Notes under the pieces: generated by a model | What the model saw: only the letters and a program-made list of their open reading frames with translations | Told to the model about the DNA's origin: nothing | The model's database searches: none | Source: Enterobacter sp. 638 | Lineage (GTDB): Bacteria > Pseudomonadota > Gammaproteobacteria > Enterobacterales > Enterobacteriaceae | Assembly (NCBI RefSeq): GCF_000016325.1 | Contig: NC_009425.1 | Coordinates: forward strand, 93,750 to 157,749 | Length of the DNA: 64,000 nucleotides | Direction: 5' to 3' | Shown: positions 1-6,677 of the stretch, piece by piece | Layout: each line of letters starts with the position of its first letter | How positions within the stretch are numbered: the first letter of the stretch is position 1 | Made by a program: the position numbers and the translations under genes

Positions 1-980
1 TACTAGAGATGATCGTACAGGCCACCCCTGGCGACCTGCATTCGCGCTTCGACCTGGCCGAAATGCTGTTATTGCAGGGAGAGTTCACGCGCGGCTGGCG
101 CGAATATCGCTTCCGTTACAGGCAGGATCACACCCGCATGTTTGAGCGCCATATCCGGCAGCCACGCTGGGAAGGGCAGTCAATTATAGGGAAGACGCTG
201 TTCATCCACGATGAGCAAGGTTACGGTGATACCTTTCAGTTTCTTCGACTGGTGGAGCAGGCACAAATGCGAAGCGGTGCCCATGTTGTGCTGGAGGTGA
301 ACGAGGAGGCTTATAACCTGGCTCATGGCGTCAGGGGTTATCATCAGCTGATGAAGCGAGGAACGCTGCCACCACCGTTTGATTTTCACTGTGAACTGAT
401 GAGCCTGCCAGCCGCACTCGGCCTACAACTGTCGGACCTGCCGGGGCGAGTGCCTTATCTCTTTGCCGATCCCGCGCGAGTGGAGAAATGGCGCGCCCGT
501 CTGGCTGATCTTCCACGCCCGCTAGTGGGATTGGTGTGGGCTGGCCGTCCCACCCATGCGAATGACAAGCACCGTTCGCTGGCGCTCGCCGATCTGGCAC
601 CGCTGGCGCAAGAGGGTATGACCTTCCTCGCGTTGCAGAAAGGACCAGCGGCAGAGCAGGCTGTTACGCCGCTTGCGGGCATGTCGCTGCTGTCGCTCAG
701 CGATGAAATCCACGATTTTGATGATACTGCCGCCATCCTGCGAGTGATAGACACGCTGGTCTCGGTCGACTCTTCTCCGGTTCATCTGGCCGGTGCGCTC
801 GGATGTCCAGCCTGTGTGCTGCTGCCTTTCCAGCATGACTGGCGCTGGTTACAACAACGCGAGGACTCTCCCTGGTATCCTGAAATGCGGCTGTTCCGCC
901 AGCTTGCGGCAGGAGAATGGAAAACCCCGTTGCAAAACGTCGCTATCGCTTTGAAAAAATTAAAAAATAAGCCTGAGTGA
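1..980 (+). CDS. TPR-linked glycosyltransferase, 5' end probably outside window
   Basis: The readable protein begins at an ATG at position 9, but the frame is open to the window edge, so the true N-terminus probably lies upstream. The first ~40 residues look like the last TPR helix pair (LAEMLLLQGEFTRGWREYRFR). The rest resembles the GT9/heptosyltransferase-like half of TPR glycosyltransferases: a dinucleotide-fold-like stretch near DEQGYGDTFQFLRL, then VGLVWAGRP, then a donor-site-like VDSSPVHLAGALGCP near the C-terminus. Family members usually exceed 500 residues, so about 200 may be missing. An autotransporter gene follows 186 nt downstream on the same strand, which suggests, as inference, that it glycosylates that protein. 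The cysteine iron-finger of TibC/AAH-type heptosyltransferases is not obvious. Confidence 0.75.
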   Translation, partial: LEMIVQATPGDLHSRFDLAEMLLLQGEFTRGWREYRFRYRQDHTRMFERHIRQPRWEGQSIIGKTLFIHDEQGYGDTFQFLRLVEQAQMRSGAHVVLEVNEEAYNLAHGVRGYHQLMKRGTLPPPFDFHCELMSLPAALGLQLSDLPGRVPYLFADPARVEKWRARLADLPRPLVGLVWAGRPTHANDKHRSLALADLAPLAQEGMTFLALQKGPAAEQAVTPLAGMSLLSLSDEIHDFDDTAAILRVIDTLVSVDSSPVHLAGALGCPACVLLPFQHDWRWLQQREDSPWYPEMRLFRQLAAGEWKTPLQNVAIALKKLKNKPE

Positions 981-1165
981 TACAGGGGATAGTAATATCT
1001 CTGAGCATTCTACTGAAGATAGATATTTTACTGCCGATAACTAAAGATTAAGACTAATTACAGTACATTAATATTATTCGATTTGAGGCAGCAAACCGCT
1101 AACACCAACGCATGACTAATGCTATAAGTAAATTCTTATTAAATTATGTTAATGCGGGTTGCTAA

Positions 1166-3985
1166 ATGTCAAAAAATATTACAAATCCAACTGCGATAGA
1201 CAGACGGAAGGTGCTGGGCCTTTCAATAGGGTCAGCAATTGCGTTGCTGTCGTCCGCAGAAGTTTATTCAGCATGTATCGCTCTTGGTAATACCGCTACA
1301 GTGACTGGAACCACTGGCTGCGTTACCTGGTCTGGAGGAAATCTTACACTGACCAATGCTGGAACACTCATTTCAACAGGTGCGGCGCCCGTAACGGCGA
1401 CATCTGCAGCGGGAACATTACTCAATAACGGATTGCTAAGTGGCACATCTGCCGCTGGCGTCGAGAACACGGCTAATGCTCTTATTGTTCAGAATAACAG
1501 TACGATCATCAGTAACACCATCGGGCTTAACAATAACGGAACGATTGTATCGCTGAACAACAATGCCGGAGGAACGATTTCCGGTTCAGTTGCGGGTGTT
1601 AAGAATAACAGTTTCATCATGTCGCTCAGTAATAACAATATCATCTCCGGTGGTCTGGGCATCAACAATGGTGGCACTTTGGGCTCTCTCGCTAACAGTG
1701 GAACCCTCACCGGAACGACGACAGGAGTTTATAACTCGGGTCTCATCACAAACTTATCCAACAGTGGCTCTCTCTCCGGCACCAGTTATGGCATCCAGTC
1801 TGATAATGGCAGTCAGATCCTCTCTTTGCAAAATACCAGCACGGGCATTATTGAAGGTGGGACGGGCGTGTTGGTCGGCAATCTAACCCCCTCTGGCACG
1901 ATCAACGTCAACACGTTAACCAATGCTGGCCAGATTTCGGGAACGACTAACGTCGGGGTCGGCACCAGCAGCAACGGCACTATCGGGAGCTTAAATAATA
2001 CGGGTACCCTCGTTGGTAGTCTGGGTGGTGTGGGCAATGCCGGCACCATCGGTTCTCTGGTCAACAGTGGTACCATCTCCAGCAGCGGTTATGCCGTTTA
2101 TAACGCCGGATCCGGTACCTTTGGCCCGATCACCAACAGCGGCATGATTGCTGGTACCATTTACAATGGTGCCACCCGCAGCATGACCATTAACGGCAGC
2201 AACGATGCGACCTTCGGTACCCTGACGGGAGCCAGTGGCGGAACCGGTAGTGCGGATATCGGAATGCTCTACAGTACCAGCGCAGACCTGTTTTTTGCGT
2301 CCGGTAATCTGCTGCTTAATGACAATATTCAGGCCGGCAGCAAAACGGTGAATAACACAGGCGCGACCTTACAGGTCAATAACATCCTCAGCATCACCGG
2401 CAACTACGTGCAGAGGGCATCTGCAGCCTTGGTAGTCGGTGTTGGCGATGTCGCAGTGAGCAACGGCGTCTCAGCCGATACCGGCTATGGACGTCTGATT
2501 GTCAGTGGTGCTGCCACCATCGACAATGGTTCAACGGTGGCACTCAAGTCACTCAATACCTACCGCTTTGCTCCGGGCCAGCGTTATGTGGTTATTACCG
2601 CCGCCCAAAATGGCACCAATTACAATGCCAACAGCTTAAATTACCTGACTTCCGCCTATGAGGGTGTGACAAGCGGATCTGTGGTTGACAGTGGCAACAC
2701 GAGCAGTCTGGTGGTTTCTCTGGGTGCAAAAGCGACAGATTCGGGTACAGGTACGCCTGGAGTGCCGACAAATCCGGGTACAGGTACGCCTGGAGTGCCG
2801 ACAAATCCGGGTACAGGTACGCCTGGAGGAGGGGAGACTCCAGTCACGCCGGGCTTTGCAACTACGGGCAATGCGATATCTTCTCTGAGCGGATTGAAGC
2901 AGTACACCGGGATTGCTCCAGGACTGCTTGATCTCTATAACGCCTCACTGGCCATTGATTCTACTCGTGACGCGAACAAAGTAGGTGAACAGCTCTCTCC
3001 CGTACAGAACAGCAGCGCCAGCAATGTAGCCTCAGTGGCGACATTTGACGCCGTCGGTGTGGTCGGTCAGCGAGTTGATTCAGTGCGTCTGGCGCATACA
3101 CAAGGTATGAGCGGGGTGGCAACCGGTGATGATCCTACCGACTGGGCTGCATGGGGGCAGGTATTTGGCGGCCATGCTAACCAGGGTATGGTAGATAGTG
3201 TCAGTGGGTATAAAGCGAACTACAGCGGGCTGGTACTGGGTGTTGACCGGGCTATGGGAGATGCATGGCGGGTCGGTGGTGCACTGACTTACAGTTACAC
3301 CTCGGTCCATGGCGAAGACAATCTTTCCGGTAATAAGACGGGAGTTGATTCTTACGGTCTGATTGGCTATGCCAGTTATACCGGTGACCCATGGTACGTG
3401 AACCTGTCTGCCAGCGTCACTCAGCAACGCTACGACACTTCACGTAAAGTTAATATGACGGGTTATTCCGATTCGGCTTGGGGCAAATTTAACGGTCAGC
3501 AGTACGTGACCAAGGCAGAATTCGGTTATCCGCTGGCCGTGGCGGATACCACCACGCTGACGCCTTTGGCTAACCTGAGTTACAGTTATCAGACACTTGA
3601 TAGCTATAAAGAAAGCAGCGGAAATGGTTCTGCTCTTTCGGTGGAAAGTAGCCACAATAACGCGTTCCGTAGTGGATTGGGCGCGAAACTGGAGAAATCA
3701 TTCCAGACCGGTATTGGCGACATTGTACCGTATGTTCAGGCAGTGTGGACGCATCAGTATGACTCCAAGCAGAGCACCACGAATGCTAGCTATGCTGCTG
3801 ATACTATTGGAGAAACAAGCTTCACAACCTTCGGTGCGTCGCCCGTTGAAGACACTGCTGATCTCTCCTTGGGTACCACCGTTCTAAATTCAGATACGCT
3901 CAGTGTGACCGCGCGTTATACCGCGCAGTTCGGTGAACAGTATCAGGGGCAGACAGTCAGTCTGCAGGTACGTAAGCTGTTTTGA
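1166..3985 (+). CDS. Classical (type Va) autotransporter adhesin with Tat-like signal
   Basis: 939-residue self-secreting outer-membrane protein. The N-terminus has a twin-arginine motif (DRRKVLGL, residues ~12-19), a hydrophobic core and a likely cleavage near VYSA. Residues ~40-520 are a Gly/Asn/Ser/Thr-rich passenger made of imperfect repeats of the TNSGTISG type, typical of a right-handed beta-helix. A Pro/Gly/Thr linker with three copies of an 11-residue unit (GTGTPGVPTNP) follows at ~526-560. The last ~285 residues (from about WAAWGQVFGG) form the translocator beta-barrel and end in Phe (LQVRKLF), as barrels recognised by BAM do. Low Cys content fits an adhesin. The substrate is unknown. 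The preceding gene may glycosylate the passenger. The ATG at 1166 is the only start giving a complete signal peptide. Confidence 0.9.
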   Translation: MSKNITNPTAIDRRKVLGLSIGSAIALLSSAEVYSACIALGNTATVTGTTGCVTWSGGNLTLTNAGTLISTGAAPVTATSAAGTLLNNGLLSGTSAAGVENTANALIVQNNSTIISNTIGLNNNGTIVSLNNNAGGTISGSVAGVKNNSFIMSLSNNNIISGGLGINNGGTLGSLANSGTLTGTTTGVYNSGLITNLSNSGSLSGTSYGIQSDNGSQILSLQNTSTGIIEGGTGVLVGNLTPSGTINVNTLTNAGQISGTTNVGVGTSSNGTIGSLNNTGTLVGSLGGVGNAGTIGSLVNSGTISSSGYAVYNAGSGTFGPITNSGMIAGTIYNGATRSMTINGSNDATFGTLTGASGGTGSADIGMLYSTSADLFFASGNLLLNDNIQAGSKTVNNTGATLQVNNILSITGNYVQRASAALVVGVGDVAVSNGVSADTGYGRLIVSGAATIDNGSTVALKSLNTYRFAPGQRYVVITAAQNGTNYNANSLNYLTSAYEGVTSGSVVDSGNTSSLVVSLGAKATDSGTGTPGVPTNPGTGTPGVPTNPGTGTPGGGETPVTPGFATTGNAISSLSGLKQYTGIAPGLLDLYNASLAIDSTRDANKVGEQLSPVQNSSASNVASVATFDAVGVVGQRVDSVRLAHTQGMSGVATGDDPTDWAAWGQVFGGHANQGMVDSVSGYKANYSGLVLGVDRAMGDAWRVGGALTYSYTSVHGEDNLSGNKTGVDSYGLIGYASYTGDPWYVNLSASVTQQRYDTSRKVNMTGYSDSAWGKFNGQQYVTKAEFGYPLAVADTTTLTPLANLSYSYQTLDSYKESSGNGSALSVESSHNNAFRSGLGAKLEKSFQTGIGDIVPYVQAVWTHQYDSKQSTTNASYAADTIGETSFTTFGASPVEDTADLSLGTTVLNSDTLSVTARYTAQFGEQYQGQTVSLQVRKLF
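2742..2838 (+). repeat. 33-bp tandem repeat in autotransporter linker
   Basis: Near-perfect 33-bp direct repeats begin at 2742, 2775 and 2808. The third diverges after about 31 bp. They encode GTGTPGVPTNP units between the passenger and the barrel of the autotransporter. The first two units are identical at the DNA level, which points to recent slippage or expansion; copy number may vary between isolates. Confidence 0.9.
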
Positions 3986-3999
3986 TACAACCAAATATA

Positions 4000-4031
4000 A
4001 CCCAGCTCCTGAAAGGCCGCAGGAGCTGGGT
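4000..4031 (+). terminator. Hairpin after the autotransporter gene
   Basis: A perfect 12-bp inverted repeat (ACCCAGCTCCTG / CAGGAGCTGGGT) with an 8-nt loop lies 14 nt after the autotransporter stop. It lacks a clear downstream T-run, so it may be a weak or factor-assisted terminator. Confidence 0.5.
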
Positions 4032-4081
4032 ATAATCGCACTAATGATACATTCTCGAAGCAAGTGGTGAACCTGCGTGAC

Positions 4082-4296
4082 ATGGGTCTATTCAAGCTCG
4101 CTCTTGTGCTGCGCTGGAAAATATAGGGATCACACTTTTTGAAGTGCTGCGCCTTATACTTAACTATATTGCCGACAATGAACGTCTTCTTTTCAAGAAA
4201 ATGCTGCTCAACGATAAAGATGCTGAACTCGGTGAGATAGTGAAAGAGCGAATACGTAATCCTAAGCCTGTTCGTGTGATTCTGGACGACCTCTGA
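4082..4296 (+). pseudogene. RelB/DinJ-family antitoxin remnant, frameshifted at the start
   Basis: From 4087 one frame reads SIQAR..., then LENIGITLFEVLRLILNYIADNE, and ends ...NPKPVRVILDDL at a TGA (4294-4296). This resembles the RHH start plus C-terminal tail of RelB/DinJ-type antitoxins, which often begin MGSIQ. The only suitable ATG (4082, ATGGG) is one base out of frame with the rest, as if a single T were lost. No toxin gene follows. The assignment rests on motif memory and is moderate. Confidence 0.5.
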
Positions 4297-4404
4297 GGGC
4301 GTATTTTCTGGATTTGTCGAGTGGACACTGAAGGGATGCCATAAACCTTACGTGACCGTAAGAGAGCAACTCAAAAAGAAGCTGGCAGATATGCTCAAAT
4401 TTAC

Positions 4405-4563
4405 GCCAGTCTGAAAGAGATGTCCTGCGAATGGGATGGCATGAGCGGCTGGCTCGAGACGGAAAGCGATCGACTGGCTGAGAGTGTTGATGAGCATCTT
4501 AAGGCGCTCGAGGAGCAGATTCAGGACTGGGCGCAGGGACCGGACAGTCTGAACGACGACTGA
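4405..4563 (+). pseudogene. Truncated FlmC-like gene copy
   Basis: The last ~52 codons (SLKEMSCEWDGMSGWLETES to QGPDSLNDD) are almost identical to the intact FlmC-like gene at 9886-10116. The N-terminal third is absent and the upstream sequence is unrelated, so this is the breakpoint of the duplicated leading-region block. No start codon with an RBS is apparent. Confidence 0.75.
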
Positions 4564-4689
4564 AAAATGATGAGGATTTATACAGCTTTCATACGGTTAT
4601 TCCTGGGCAGATGTGGCACGGCAGGATATAATGGCGATGGCGCTTGAGGCTTTTTGCCTCATGATGTTCGGGTGGTTTGTTATCGTGTT

Positions 4690-4757
4690 GTGAGGCAGAA
4701 AGAAGAAAGCCCCGTAGGAAGTTAATTTACATTAACCAACCACACGAGGCTTAATCT
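4690..4757 (-). ncRNA. sok: Sok-like antisense RNA, copy A
   Basis: The sequence opposite the hok leader (…AGCCCCGTAGGAAGTTAATTTACATTAACCA…, split here) matches the R1-type leader to which Sok is complementary. In the known system Sok is ~65 nt, blocks mok translation and thereby hok, and decays fast after plasmid loss. The ends given are approximate and inferred from that system. Confidence 0.6.
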
Positions 4758-4759
4758 AC

Positions 4760-4975
4760 ATGCTAGACACATCTAGATTAGCCGCTTACTGCGCTTTGCG
4801 CAAGGAGAAGAAGGCTATGAAACTGCCACGAAGTTCCCTTATCTGGTGCGTATTAATAGTGTGTCTCACACTGCTGATATTCACCTACCTGACACGAAAA
4901 TCGCTCTGCGAAATTCGTTATAAGGACGGAGACAGGGAGGTGGCGGCTTTCATGGCCTACGAATCCGGTAAGTAG
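4760..4975 (+). CDS. mok: Mok-like reading frame, in frame with hok
   Basis: A 71-residue frame starting at ATG 4760 ([10 protein letters not shown]...) runs in frame into Hok. This layout resembles MokC/HokC. In hok systems, translation of mok is required for hok translation and is the step blocked by Sok. In copy B the equivalent ATG is in a different frame, so the product itself may not matter. Confidence 0.55.
   Translation: MLDTSRLAAYCALRKEKKAMKLPRSSLIWCVLIVCLTLLIFTYLTRKSLCEIRYKDGDREVAAFMAYESGK
4817..4975 (+). CDS. hok: Hok-family toxin, copy A
   Basis: 52-residue membrane toxin of the type I hok/sok post-segregational killing system. It starts [20 protein letters not shown], has one N-terminal transmembrane segment and ends [10 protein letters not shown]; it differs from R1 Hok at only a few positions. 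Cys residues at 11, 16 and 31 are conserved. The start at 4817 follows the RBS-like AAGGAGAAGAAGG. It kills by depolarising the inner membrane. The gene sits in the duplicated block, downstream of a broken FlmC-like copy. Confidence 0.92.
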   Translation: MKLPRSSLIWCVLIVCLTLLIFTYLTRKSLCEIRYKDGDREVAAFMAYESGK

Positions 4976-4984
4976 CAACCTGGA

Positions 4985-5006
4985 GGCGGGGGAAACCCCG
5001 CCTTTT
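4985..5006 (+). terminator. Hok mRNA 3' hairpin, copy A
   Basis: GC stem GGCGGGG / CCCCGCC with a short loop and a TTTT run just after the hok stop. In hok mRNAs this region takes part in 3' fold-back and processing. Confidence 0.6.
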
Positions 5007-5048
5007 CAGGAGCTGATGATGTCTGGATTTGCCTGAAGCGCCTTTATG

Positions 5049-5081
5049 AAGGGGCTACCGGTTCGCTGGTAGCCCCTTTTT
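5049..5081 (+). terminator. Rho-independent terminator of hok, copy A
   Basis: 9-bp stem GGGGCTACC / GGTAGCCCC with an 8-nt loop followed by five T. This matches the end of R1-type hok transcription. Confidence 0.8.
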
Positions 5082-5196
5082 CCTTCCCGGCGCGACCGCA
5101 CGCATGAACAACCTGGAAGGGCTGTTCCCCTCCGGGGAACGGGGGAAAGACGGCAGCGCCTCCGGCGCTTCTGTCTGTCTCCCTCCTCCGTATTCC

Positions 5197-5436
5197 TCAG
5201 TGCTTCACTCCTTCTTCTGGCGGTGACAAAAGCTCGATGGCCAGCAGTATTCCCGTGTGAGAAAAATCTGTCTGCTCCATGACTTTCCAGTGAAGCCGTT
5301 TGAGCTGGTAAGTTAACTGTGCGCGGTTTGTTTCTGAACCGTTGCTGGCCAGCATCAGGCAGCACTGACCGATGATCCGGCAGGCTTCGTCGTAAATCAT
5401 GTCATCGGTATCGTCTTCGGTTTCATTATCTGACAT
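5197..5436 (-). CDS. Small acidic protein, possibly YmgB/AriR-like, copy A
   Basis: Start chosen at the ATG at 5436 (MSDNETEDDTDD), which has AGCGAGG about 9 nt upstream; a longer in-frame start at 5478 is possible. The ~79-residue product has an acidic N-terminus followed by a helical core (YDEACRIIGQCCLMLASNG...). That core can be aligned by eye with YmgB/AriR biofilm regulators (LGQ..., N at the helix turn, L..L), but identity is low, so this is only a suggestion. A paralogue lies at 10752-10979. Both lie on the strand opposite to the leading-region genes. Confidence 0.6.
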   Translation of the reverse strand: MSDNETEDDTDDMIYDEACRIIGQCCLMLASNGSETNRAQLTYQLKRLHWKVMEQTDFSHTGILLAIELLSPPEEGVKH

Positions 5437-5494
5437 GAGGCTGAACCTCGCTGTGTGTTTTTTGCCCGGATTCAGCATACATCAAAACAGCATC

Positions 5495-5860
5495 ACTTCC
5501 CCGGACATGGCCCCCTTCGGCTCCTGACCCGCGAAGCGGCTCAGTCGTCGAGCCCCACTCCGCCAGGCAGCTGCTGTGCACCCGCCAGTCTCCGCCGAAT
5601 CCCTTCGGGGTTCGGGCTTCGCTAGGGTCTGATGGCGGAGGTCAACCCCTGGCTTGCTGCGACCGTGCCGGTCACGCCGCCCCGACCGCGACGGAGAAGC
5701 CGTCGCTTTAAGGCCGCCACGCCGTTCCGCCGTGTCGGGTGTGTGCATCCTGTTCATGCGGTGAGGCCATCCCCTGTGCGTCCTCCCGCGCAAGGCTTGT
5801 CGTAGCACCGTCGGGTCGTCATCCAAGGGGTGAAATGCACTCCGCCAAAACTTTTTGCAG
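5495..5860 (+). promoter_or_regulatory. GC-rich structured region, candidate ssDNA promoter (Frpo-like), copy A
   Basis: About 350 nt rich in inverted repeats (for example AATCCCTTCGGGGTTCG, CGAAGCGGCTCAGTCGTCG, GACGGAGAAGCCGTCG), with no convincing gene. F plasmids carry single-strand promoters and primosome sites (Frpo/ssi) at this place in the leading region. These fold on the incoming strand and start early transcription. The incoming strand here is the minus strand, so transcripts would be + strand, which is the direction of the following genes. Assignment rests on position, structure and duplication. Confidence 0.45.
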
Positions 5861-5976
5861 GCAAAAACTTTTGTCTGCGCCCCTTTCCTTCCTCCCTTCG
5901 CCGTTGCTCCTTTGCCCTTTGCCGCGAGAGAACTCACCAGGGAGATGGACAACCATCCCCACAGGAGAAAACCAGG

Positions 5977-6180
5977 ATGCACACACGAAATGTCAACGTC
6001 AGAACCGCCGCTCCAGAATCTTCCAGGAAGATAGGGGAGAAGCAAAACGTGTGGTCAGCCGGATTAAAGGCCAGCTCTCTGTGGCGACGCTCGAGGCGCA
6101 ACTCACTGCCGCAATGGCTGAAGAAGCGCATACACATTATGGCGAGGCATTCACAACAGTTGATCTGTTCAAATCCCTGA
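5977..6180 (+). CDS. Short ORF after the structured region, probably frameshifted
   Basis: Starts at ATG 5977 after CAGGAGAAAACCAGG and shares its first ~21 residues (MHTRNVNV.TAA.ESSRKIGE) with the 11526 gene in copy B. After ~25 codons the frame becomes Arg/Ser-rich and looks non-coding. A different frame (from GTG 6051: VVSRIKGQLSVATLEAQL...) looks more protein-like and stays open into the next gene. A frameshift at the duplication junction is likely. Confidence 0.3.
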   Translation: MHTRNVNVRTAAPESSRKIGEKQNVWSAGLKASSLWRRSRRNSLPQWLKKRIHIMARHSQQLICSNP

Positions 6181-6242
6181 TGACGGGTTTTTTTCAGGGA
6201 CTCAGGAAACCCATCAGTCACGTAATACATAAGGAGACAAAA

Positions 6243-6608
6243 ATGCAGGTTCTGAAAGCCGCAACATCACCGAAAAAGGTAGGCGCGAGCCGTGACATGG
6301 TTGCACTGCTGCGCATTCAGGCCACCGACACGCATGTGGTGGAATTCGACAACGTAGACACACGCTTTAACGACTGCACGAACTGGCAGGTTATGGAAGG
6401 GGATAAACGTGTCCTGTTCAGTACCCGAACGCACGAACGCTTTTCTGACATTAAGGCAGGGGTGCTGGCAACGATCGCGGTCTGTGAAAACCGTGCCACC
6501 GCGTTTGATTCCGCGATGCTGGAAAGTGCCCGCGCGATGATGAAGGTCCTCGATGCCTGTCCTTCATTTGGTGCGCTGGTCGCGCACCCGAAACGCATCA
6601 CCGATTAA
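6243..6608 (+). CDS. Hypothetical leading-region protein
   Basis: 121 residues from ATG 6243, preceded by a good RBS (AAGGAGACAAAA). I do not recognise the family. The product looks soluble, with a central segment rich in Asp/Thr (VVEFDNVDTRFNDCTNW) and an Ala-rich helical C-terminal half. The same frame is open upstream to GTG 6051, so a ~185-residue protein cannot be excluded. It lies 69 nt before the ParB-like gene and is presumably expressed early in recipients. Where F carries ssb in this area, no SSB is present here. Confidence 0.6.
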   Translation: MQVLKAATSPKKVGASRDMVALLRIQATDTHVVEFDNVDTRFNDCTNWQVMEGDKRVLFSTRTHERFSDIKAGVLATIAVCENRATAFDSAMLESARAMMKVLDACPSFGALVAHPKRITD

Positions 6609-6677
6609 TTCTGAGTGCCGTGACCGGATAGCCCTCCGGTCACGGCGAACCATCACTTAAACTGAGAGGTAAAAATC

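Larger units (their letters stand above)
4405..6040 (+). repeat. Leading-region duplication, copy A
   Basis: About 1.64 kb that is collinear and highly similar to 9957-11588. It contains the 3' end of the FlmC-like gene, hok/sok, the small minus-strand gene, the GC-rich structured region and the start of the following small ORF (MHTRNVNV). Differences are scattered substitutions and small indels. Similarity stops just after GGGGAGAA at ~6040. Confidence 0.9.

Noticed and set aside
5482..6045. Minus-strand frame across the structured region (also 11025-11501)
   Set aside because: Arg/Gly/Ser-rich, carries GC hairpins, and the two copies diverge in ways that suit structure rather than coding. 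Treated as a regulatory region.
5739..6242. Upstream extension of the 6243 gene through the structured region
   Set aside because: The part before GTG 6051 lacks coding character; a good RBS precedes ATG 6243. Extension to 6051 is left open in the annotation.
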